A stretch of DNA of 27,596 bases, taken from the NCBI GenBank assembly GCA_033557675.1, contig JAWQRM010000169.1, forward strand, positions 1 to 27,596, written 5' to 3'. The notes beneath the pieces are model-generated. The model worked only from the letters and a program-made list of their open reading frames with translations, had not been told where the DNA came from and ran no database searches. The translations under genes were made by a program, and so were the position numbers. The DNA is from Coptodactyla brooksi. Lineage: Eukaryota > Arthropoda > Insecta > Coleoptera > Scarabaeidae. Shown here in pieces: positions 20,190 through 27,596 of this stretch. How positions within the stretch are numbered: position 1 is the first letter of the stretch; each line of letters begins with the position of its first letter.

Positions 20190-20372
20190 ATTTAAAATGA
20201 ATTTAAATATTTTAAATAGAAATTTATTAAAATATAACATACATACAAGTATTACAACATAAAAAACGCATTACAAAGTACAATTATGTACAATGGTAAA
20301 ACATTTTATACAATAAAATTTGTTGCACTGTATACATTTCCAACTTGATTAGGTGACCTTAGAAGCTCCTCA
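20190..20372. other. AT-rich spacer
   Basis: Short AT-rich sequence between the Penelope-like and piggyBac remnants. No feature seen. Confidence 0.5.
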
Positions 20373-20373
20373 G

Positions 20374-21260
20374 CTATTTATAACAAGTAACACATGTTCT
20401 ATTATTGGTACCGACTTCTTTCAAAATATGTTTTTCTATTCCAAAAGCAGAACTAAAATTATTCTGCTGATGGGTTATTTGAAGTAAATCTTTAGCGACA
20501 TCTTCTCTAAATTGAGTAATGCTTATTGCATCAGTCACTGGTTTGTATATTATAAAAACATTCACCGTGGCAGGACTTAGTAAAATATCTACTAGATCTT
20601 GCCAGATCTACTAGATCTTGTCTAGATCTCTAGAAACTAGAGATTCGTCGAGACGCAAATGTGATTTGATGGCGTTAGCACATTTTGAAAAAAGAAATTT
20701 ATATGATCTATGAGAGGTTTGATTTTATAAATTCTTGTAGAACTATCATTGTCTTCATTATTGGCAAAATGCCAGTTACTCAGAAGAAGTTCGAACCTAT
20801 TTCTTGACATAACTTTTGTTACTTCATTGAAGTAGAGAAAGTTATTCGACCAATAATTAGCTAGTGTTGGCATCTGTACTAAACCAATCCAAATATGCAT
20901 ACCCAAACAAAATTTCATTTTACTCATACCTGTATGTTTCCAATTTTTAATTCTTGTTTAGGTAAAATAGTCTTTTAATCTGTTAGTTTCTAGTACCATT
21001 TCATTGAGCACTTCATTAGCAAATAAAAAAAAATCAACGGGTTGCTTGTTATCTATTTCTTGAATAATGTTACCTGTTATTCCCGAATTAGTCTCAAATA
21101 TTTTTTTTAATTATCTCCAGTAATTTCATTCCATTTTACATTATTCGGACTTACTACACTAATTATATCATCGGTCGAAGAATCGCTCCAATAGAGATTT
21201 CTTAGCACGTCTTCGATTGTTGCATGATAACTTTCAGATTAATACTCAAACGGCTCTTCA
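20374..21260 (-). pseudogene. piggyBac-like transposase with an internal deletion
   Basis: The minus strand starts near 21245 with EDVLRNLYWSDSSTDD. It continues through VDFFLFANEVLNEMVLETNR (near 21000) and the open frame at 20637-20927. That frame contains MSKMKFCLGMHIWIGLVQMP, YWSNNFLYFNEVTKVMSRNR and FELLLSNWHFANNEDN, then RIYKIKPLIDHI. This is the piggyBac (DDE_Tnp_1_7) N-terminal half. It stops at NHICVS, just before the first catalytic Asp would appear. After a TAGATCT-rich junction the C-terminal piece (20374-20575) reads NVFIIYKPVTDAISITQFRE and ends RTCVTCYK, the start of the Cys-rich C-terminus. The whole catalytic core is missing. Family role: precise cut-and-paste at TTAA. Terminal repeats were not identified. 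Confidence 0.85.
20588..20645. repeat. TAGATCT-rich filler at the piggyBac deletion junction
   Basis: ACTAGATCTTG occurs twice, with further AGATCT and CTAGA units, at the point where the two halves of the piggyBac frame meet. Short templated repeats of this kind are typical of interrupted gap repair, but that origin is inference. Confidence 0.7.
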
Positions 21261-21306
21261 TCAAATAAGGTTCCATTCACGAGGGCTTTTCAGGTTTATG
21301 CGTGAA

Positions 21307-21362
21307 ACCTGAAAAAACTACCCTGAAAAAGCACATCTGAAAAACTACTTCCTGAAGAAAAA
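21307..21362. repeat. Degenerate tandem repeat, about 14-bp unit
   Basis: Four successive blocks begin CTGAAAAA or CTGAAGAA, three of them with CTAC-like tails. Just upstream, AGGTTT...AAACCT forms a small hairpin (21290-21308). Its origin is unclear. Confidence 0.5.
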
Positions 21363-22618
21363 AATTCTCAAAAACTTATATGCACATATATTGATATCTT
21401 ATAACTACAAGCACAAAAAATAATGCAGCCTGTAGAACATCCAAAAGTTCAACATTGCGGCAGTTGTGTTAATATTATCCTGTTCAGTGTCTATTAATGG
21501 AAATCTGTTTTTTCGTCAGTGCCTTATTTTTTGGTATCCATTAATGAAAATCTGTTATTCTTGTAACATTTGTTTTATTAAATAATATTTCAAATGCTCG
21601 TGATGAGTTTCTCATCACAGGAAGTTCAAGGAGAGGTCATAAGGTTTAATATATACAATAAGATTTAATTATTGTGAGCTTTTCGAACATCTTGTACAAA
21701 ATGGTCAATTATGCTGATTATATATCATTATTGCTTCTAATTCAATCCATAAATAAATCTACAGTTCTACGCAACAATCCTAAAGTTTGGAGGATTTTTA
21801 GGGGTAATTTCAATGTTTTAGAAAGTGCCATCTTTTAAATCAGCCATCTTTTAAATATTATTAACTTGTCTTACTAAACTTAAGAACACTAAATTAAAAA
21901 AATTATAATAGCGGCTCAAATAGGCCGCCCTGAGATGAAAAACAGTAAACTGAGCTCGGTGAACCTTGGCGAAGGCGAACGAACATATTCGGTGTACGGA
22001 ACTTTATTCACCGGATATCGAAAAAATTCAGTCGAGCACGCACGTTACAATTCGTTGCTCTACTGTGCACGGGGCTTAATGTGTAAATGGTCTCAGACGA
22101 TGATATCTCTCCATATGCAACAGTATTAAGATCGATTCAGATGTAAAGGGATTTTCTATTTTCGTGACAAAATTATACGATTTGTCCGAATCCTGAGTAA
22201 TTTAATCCGTTCAGGTGACAGTTGTAAAATATGGTTGGTGTATCAATTCACTGCTTTTTGCTGCTCATTACGATTAAAAGGTACTTCATTGAAGACGATG
22301 ATGCGGATTCAGACTGCATCTGGAAGTGGCAAATCAGTATGCACGCAAATTTTTACATATTTGTAGTTTTTATGACCTAGTTATAATGATCCAGCTTACT
22401 AATGAACTAGTTTTAATGACCTAATTATAAGTGTATTAATACTAAGAATGTCATGAATGAGGTTTAAGGTTTCAATAGAATCACAGTAACCATGAAAACA
22501 AATCTTAAGGATTTGAATAGAATCTTTCAGAACCTACGTTTGACGAAAATAAAACAACCTCCTTTGTATTCAATGTATGTATCATAACAGTTACCGTATT
22601 AGTTGGGTAATATTTGTT

Positions 22619-22664
22619 ATTTGTAATGATCTGTTAACAACACAGATCATTATAAATTACAAAT
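22619..22664. repeat. Short imperfect inverted repeat
   Basis: ATTTGTAATGATCTGT is mirrored by ACAGATCATTATAAATTACAAAT, with a 7-base insertion in the right arm and a 7-base spacer. A third partial copy, TATGTAATGATCATTGATAACAG, follows directly. Confidence 0.55.
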
Positions 22665-24029
22665 ATGTAATGATCATTGATAACAGCACAGCACAACAAT
22701 TTAAAATGAAAATAAATTAAATTATAAAGATAAATTATTTTCGAGGAGTAATTAAATTTCTCCTTTATGAGTAATAGGTATCATTTTACAGTCATTGAAT
22801 AATACATTACTTTCACTACGCATTACAGTTATAGACCTGTCTATAAAACTCTCGAAGTAAATGACAATTGCTATTTTTATAGATTTGTCATAACTTCTAA
22901 GAATTTACGCGTATACCAATTCAACCCACGTGCAAAACTTACTGACAAAGCCCCCAATCTACGTGTTGATATAGGCTGCAGTTCGATTATCCGCGCAAAA
23001 TGAAGTAATAAATTGAACCAATTCTGCACGCAGAGACCGGAATGACGAATGCCCTGATTGAATTACATTGTAACCTAACGATAAGGTTTATTGATTTGCA
23101 ATGGACGTTGGCAAATCAACTCTCTAGAACCGATCTATTGTGTACGCAGAAAAATATTATACAAAGATTCATAAAATTATAAATCATAAATATATGCAAA
23201 CGTGTATACGTCCTGATTTCTAGAAGCAGTGAAAATAATATGTAGATCAAGAACATTATAAACCAATGAAAAACTATGAAAATAGAAAATAATTTAAAGC
23301 GCTAAACACGCTAATTATAGCAATTTGCATACTGATTAGAAATGTTGCCCACATTCTGCACCTGTTTTCACGCGGAAGCCATAAATAGGAACAAGAGATT
23401 AGCATGTATACGTTAATAGATTCCTGTTTTGCAATTCTCGCAATTCTATTTTCTCTCACATAATTAATAACACGAATGATTAATATTTAATAACTCACCG
23501 AATTGTGGGCGTTATAGATACTAATCTGAACGATGTTGTATAAGATAAAAGAAGGTAAGCAATAGTTAATAATTAATTTTGCAAAGGCGCTCAGACAAAG
23601 GTAGAAAATTATACACTACACGTAAATTATTATTACCTGAGAGGTATCAAGAGAAGGGAACAAAAAATCTTAGCACGTGTTAAAAGTCTAGAACAATTAG
23701 CAAGTTAACACCTTTTTAATGAAATTGCCAAAAGATGCTATCCGTGGCAGAACAGAAAACAATAGGAAGCGATATTCACCTGTCCGAAATAACTAGTGAG
23801 TAAAATTCCGATAGCATCGGCCCTAATATCTGATCTGAACAGGTTATTAGCGAGTGCCTTTAGGGTGGGTCTAAAGGAACTATTGGCTGATCGATTGATA
23901 GCAGATTATGGTTTGAAAAATGGTTGCGGAAATTGTAGTAATTTGCCGGAATGATTGTTATTTAATAAAAATGGAAATTAAAAGGGAACGTACCTTTTTT
24001 TCTTCTTTGACTCAAAGCTATATGCCTTG

Positions 24030-26010
24030 CAGTGTCGGCGATTGTGGGTTTCTTATCTCCCATCCACTTTCTCCATTGCTTTTAATCTGTTACGTGTTTT
24101 CTTAATTCCGGATCGTTTTCCCCTCTTGTTAATGATAATTCACCTATTCTGTCTTCCATAATCTTCCTAGGTCTTCTGACTTTTCTCTTCCTTGATTTTC
24201 TCATTTCCATTACTCGTCCTTCTCCCCGGCATTCGCTATTTGCGACGAAATTTCTTTTGCTGTATATTCCTGCTTGTAGGCTTTTGGGTTATTTCCTCTT
24301 TTATATGTTCATTCATGCATCTATCGTTCCTTGTCCTCAATTCCAGTGGTCACGAATGTTCTTAGCTTGGTCTCCTTGAGCATCTCTCTATTCCATTATG
24401 CATCTGTATATCTGATCGTAGATTTGATTCATCTTCCTTAACTATCTTCCTATTTCTGCTTCCCGACCTCAATTTTTTGCGTATTCCAGTTCCAGTTAAT
24501 TCATTGTGGATACTTTGTCCCCCTTTCCCCTTTTCTATATCTATTGTGTTTATTTCCATAAGTTTCGATTTTAGTACTTCACTTCATTTAACGATATCTC
24601 ACAATATATCCTCCCTACTATCTCCCCACAATAGGATTACTGCGTACATTAAGGTTTGTCGGTTCACTGGTCCCAAATCTTCATACCCTAATGTTATTTT
24701 CAGTGTTCTCCTTTTGCCCATTTTTATTATTTTGTCCATATGAATGACGAACAACAGTGGCCTTTGCCTGTAACTGTTCTCTATTAAACGTACGTATAGA
24801 TTTATTTGAAATTCTTTGGATCGCCTAGCCTGCAGTCTAATTTCATCTTTCGCTTCATTGTAAATACTTTTGATTGCATCTCTGGGTTTTCTGAATACCT
24901 TTATTTTCTGTAGTGCAAGCCACATCGCCTCTCTATGGGCTATTTACTACGTTTTACCTCCTTTCTGAGCATTGACTCTACTATTCTGGTATATAATTTA
25001 AATATGGTTGGTGCAAGGCTTATTGCTCAGCAATTTTCTCATTTTATATTGTTTCCTTTGTTGTATATTGGCACAATATATTTCTCCTCCTAGTCCTCTT
25101 ACTTCTTCTTAGTTTTATTTTCTTACCACCCCTTTCAATATCGTCCATATCCATTTTCCTATTTCTTCTCCTCTCCATTCAATTATTTCCCTCTTTGATC
25201 TTTTTTACTGCGTGTACGATATCTGCCGTAACTTCGTTACGCCGCCGGTTTTATTGTCAGCATTCTATTTTTTTTTCTTTTGTGGCCCCTCATAAGTGTT
25301 TTTACTGTTTTCCAAAATTTGCTTTAATTTGTTCTATATTCCGTCCCTACCTCCTTATCTAGCACATCCTTACTTCGTTTTTGCCCTTTTAACTTCCGCC
25401 TTTGGTACGTCTCTTATTTGTTTATATATAATTTTATTCTGTGCCCTCTGCGTCGATATAGATATTTCTACCATGCACTATTCTTTTATTTTACTTTTTA
25501 TTTTTCATTTCTATTTTACTCATTCCACATATTTCCATTACCATTTCGATTACCTTACTCTTAATTGTTTTCAATATTTCCTCCAATTCATTTTTTCCTC
25601 TCTACTCAATAACTTTACTTGTACACGCTCTCTATGGTCTGTTCTTATTTCCTTCTCTTTTAGTTTATCACGTTTCTTATGATTTATTTCTTATACTTCT
25701 CCCATATTAATTCTATCAACACAGGCTAGTAGTTTATACTGAATTCTGCTGTTTCTCTATTCATACGTCTTTCATTGTTTCTTCCAATTGTCTATTGGGG
25801 ATCTTTTCTATAATCATAAACAGTGCTTCCAATCATCAAGTCAATTGTTATACAGAATTCGATTTCCTCATACCGAATTTTTCAATACATTCGATTATTT
25901 CTATCATGTCCAATACGTCCATATATTCCTATCACCCTATTTCTCTCCCTTCCTTGAGTTAGCCACCTCCACCCCTCTGCCCGTGTCTCCCAATACCATA
26001 TCTACGGCGA
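24030..26010 (-). pseudogene. Non-LTR retrotransposon (LINE) relic
   Basis: The minus strand, read from right to left, first gives a weak endonuclease-like stretch near 25700-26000. FWKTVKTLM..RK.KNRMLTIK follows near 25250, then a finger-region block resembling P.Y.KGN near 25060 and LAPTIFKLYTRIVESMLRKEV near 24980. Next is a 108-codon frame (24599-24925) with MWLALQKIKVFRKPRDAIKS, IYNEAKDEIRLQ and RPLLFVIHMDKIIK. Its motif C is damaged: LMYAVILLWGDSRE, with the two aspartates of YADD lost. MEINT lies at 24545-24559. The end, near 24030-24200, reads RRPRKIMEDRIGEL and WRKWMG, the basic C-terminal tail usual in such LINEs. On the plus strand this gives a long pyrimidine-rich stretch. Many stops; inactive. 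The clade is unresolved. Confidence 0.75.
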
Positions 26011-26211
26011 GAATGCTTAGTAAATTTCTGATGTCTCGGTGGGATGTACAGCTACTTGACATCATTACGTACACTTATTTTAACTTTCTCTTACCGGTAG
26101 GTATAAAGAAAGTATTTCATTCGCAAAAAAATCGATATCGAGACTTCGATGGATCTTGACGAATTAGACGTTTTGTAGCCTATCTATACTATTTTTAGTG
26201 GTTGATCTGTT

Positions 26212-26248
26212 CGTCTGTCCGTCCGCCCGTCCATCCGTCCGTGTGTCG
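26212..26248. repeat. CGTC/CCGT simple repeat
   Basis: Degenerate tetranucleotide run of GTCCGTCCG type over about 37 bases. Such runs are often embedded in insect transposable elements. No parent element is recognised in the surrounding 26161-26700, which is AT-rich and otherwise featureless. Confidence 0.75.
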
Positions 26249-26715
26249 TTTTTAGCTTGCCACATGAGACTGAGTAAAACAATACTTCACATACAAGGTA
26301 ACCATTACATAATCTGGTCATAATAAGAACTTCGAAAAAATTGTACATATGGTTTTAGGTATTTAACCTAGAATTTTTTCTTATTTTTTTACAACTCTGT
26401 AACAAAGTATATTTTTGTAATCTACATAGTAAATGTGTATTGACATAATATGCAATATAAATATAGATTCCTTTATTGTCATAGTATGTGTATTGGCTGA
26501 TATGTTCATAACTAAAATATAAGTATCTAGCTCATAACTAAAATATTCGAAAACATAAAGGAAAACATTTAAACAAGAAACAGTATAGAAATCAAAAATA
26601 GAACACAACAGATTACTACTCAAAAAAGACAGCAAAGCAAAGCAAATAACAATAAGGGAATCACTTTTTCCTTTGTACTTAGGAAGAACACAAAATGCTA
26701 ATAACAGCCATGTTT
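26249..26715. other. AT-rich non-coding stretch
   Basis: No coding or repeat feature is recognised. An 84-codon frame on the minus strand (26381-26635) is compositionally biased and has no motif. Confidence 0.45.
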
Positions 26716-26719
26716 ATGA

Positions 26720-27120
26720 TTAATATAGGATTTGAGAAGCATTGTTATCTTTGCAAGAGGAAGGCATGGAGGAGCTGTTTCAACAGCCCCTCAAAATGCA
26801 CTACACATTGTTTGTGGGTGGTGTGAGCAGGAACAAGTGAGCATGAACCCCCACAAAACAAGGATTGTACCGTTTACGAGAAAGGAGAAACTGACGATGC
26901 TCAGACAACCAATTGTCAGGAACACAATTATTCCATTTGTTGAGGAGGCAAAATATCTGGACGTTATTCCTGATAAGTCATACATATGAGCAATGCTCAT
27001 TTGGATAAAGTAATCTAAAGAGTTAAGCTGGCTCTGTGGTAATGCTGGAAGATTTGCGGAAAGTGATATGAGATATATGAAATATAGATAAAGTAAGATG
27101 GAAAGTGAGATATAATATAG
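26720..27120 (+). pseudogene. Jockey/R1-like LINE reverse transcriptase fragment
   Basis: The frame at 26732-26989 reads SIVIFARGRHGGAVSTAPQN, ALHIVCGWCEQEQVSMNPHK and TRIVPFTRKEKL, then IPFVEEAKYLDVIPD. This matches the part of Jockey/R1-type polymerases just after motif C (ADDI.I..RG...), with the WC...GLS.NP.KT.+VPFTR and EEVKYLGV.LD blocks. The motif C aspartates are lost (RS in place of DD). After a stop at 26987-26989 the match continues weakly (NAHLDKVI, then CWKICGK). Both ends are missing, so it is a small truncated piece. The plus-strand match makes the overlapping minus-strand frame spurious. Confidence 0.8.
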
Positions 27121-27189
27121 GTGTGAGCCACAATAGATCGGTGATCGCAGTAGAGGGCTGTAGATGCCCACTCGCGTTCAAAGTTAGTC

Positions 27190-27204
27190 TAACCTAACCT
27201 AACC
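27190..27204. repeat. Short telomere-like (TAACC)3 run
   Basis: Three copies of TAACC, the complement of the insect telomere unit TTAGG, lie downstream of the LINE fragment. It is far too short to be a telomere; it may be part of a repeat's tail or a small internal telomere-like tract. Confidence 0.7.
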
Positions 27205-27377
27205 ACGCAGCCATTATGTTCATAGAAATTTTACTTATGAAACTACATGAAATCCATGAAAGTAGTGGTTTACAAAAACTACCTTTCGCAGTACTAAATG
27301 AAAATACGTACACACTTGAACAAACCATACAATTCTACATACAAGTCTCTCTGTGCGAGTCTAGAACCTATTAGTAA

Positions 27378-27490
27378 AGGGTGGGGAAATTTGAGGTTAG
27401 GAAGTAAATTGGCTGTCAAATGATGACATGTCAAAAATTGAGCTGTCATCCTTTGACATTTATTTAGTAAAAAGTTGGGAAATTTTAACC
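27378..27490 (+). mobile_element. Probable left end of a mariner-like element
   Basis: The sequence from AGGGTGGGGAAATTTGAGG to the ATG at 27491 has the length and layout of a Tc1/mariner terminal repeat plus leader, and TA occurs at 27375-27376. It contains repeated TGTCAAA/TTTGACA motifs (27414-27463). The boundary is inferred, because the other terminus is outside the window. Confidence 0.35.
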
Positions 27491-27596
27491 ATGGAACGCT
27501 ACACTCTTGAACAAAGAATTTTAATTGTGAAAATTTACTATCAAAATGGTAAAAATTTTACTGTATCACTTCGTAAAATTCGAGCAGCTTTTCCTC
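27491..27596 (+). CDS. N-terminus of a mariner-like transposase (DUF4817-type HTH), cut by the window edge
   Basis: From ATG at 27491 the frame is open to the last base, 35 codons. It starts MERYTLEQRILIVKIYYQN and continues with SLRKIRAAFP. This is the helix-turn-helix start of insect mariner-like transposases annotated as DUF4817 (pattern M..YT..+R..IV..Y...G....R..R), which bind the terminal repeats. The start is the natural one, because the conserved block begins directly with it. No stop or frameshift is seen in what is visible. This makes it the least decayed DNA-transposon frame here, but the catalytic domain lies beyond the window. Confidence 0.75.
   Translation, partial: MERYTLEQRILIVKIYYQNGKNFTVSLRKIRAAFP

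Larger units (their letters stand above)
21261..24028. other. Long non-coding stretch with minor repeats
   Basis: No protein is recognised over about 2.8 kb on either strand. Content: a short tandem array of CCTGAAAAA-type units at 21307-21362, an imperfect direct repeat built on AATGACCTA/ACTAGTT at 22369-22431, an imperfect inverted repeat at 22619-22664 (ATTTGTAATGATCTGT), and a somewhat CpG-richer section at 22915-23130. The frames at 21935-22129 and 23274-23459 carry no known motif. Confidence 0.45.

Noticed and set aside
25296..26159. Two long plus-strand frames (128 and 123 codons) rich in Phe, Leu and Ser
   Set aside because: They are antisense to the minus-strand LINE; their composition reflects its purine-rich coding strand.
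26791..27171. 126-codon minus-strand frame
   Set aside because: Overlaps the recognisable plus-strand LINE fragment and has no motif of its own.
27190..27204. Telomere
   Set aside because: Only three units and flanked by ordinary repeat DNA.

Overview
The window looks like a transposon-laden, gene-poor stretch of an insect nuclear genome. It is AT-rich eukaryotic DNA with no bacterial-type operons. It holds broken copies of element families typical of arthropods: Penelope-like, non-LTR LINEs, pogo/Tigger, hAT (KIAA1586-like), piggyBac, mariner and a tRNA-derived SINE. One short (TAACC)3 run recalls the insect telomere repeat, but it sits inside repeat DNA. I found no intact host gene, no functional RNA gene and no CRISPR. 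The species cannot be named from this sequence.

Layout: 1-3460 is non-coding apart from a short open frame at the left edge, with a CpG-richer patch near 1700-2100. 3470-5240 (-) is a decayed hAT/KIAA1586-like transposase. 6040-10740 (+) is a stack: a mariner scrap; then an AP-endonuclease/reverse-transcriptase LINE; that LINE is interrupted by a 409-bp inverted-repeat element and by a Tigger-like element whose terminal repeat ends at 9938; the LINE resumes at 9941. 10745-13440 is non-coding. 13440-14840 (-) is a pogo-like transposase split by a head-to-head tRNA-SINE foldback with 13-bp target duplications. 14850-18060 is mostly non-coding, with a small MITE-like repeat, a 289-bp near-hairpin and a LINE fragment. 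18061-20186 (+) is a Penelope-like element with inverted terminal copies and an uninterrupted GIY-YIG frame. 20374-21260 (-) is an internally deleted piggyBac. 21260-24000 is non-coding. 24030-26010 (-) is another LINE. 26720-27120 (+) is a Jockey/R1-like RT scrap. 27491 to the right edge (+) is the start of a still-open mariner-like transposase.

Nothing here works as a pathway. The value lies in insertion order and in inverted-repeat structures. Three long inverted repeats (7977-8385, 13765-13981, 16022-16310) and the inverted Penelope ends (18061-18165 / 20082-20186) make this window rich in potential hairpin RNA. The inverted Penelope ends carry a motif resembling part of the hammerhead ribozyme core. 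The reading-frame reconstruction across the SINE insertion gives the firmest event in the window.
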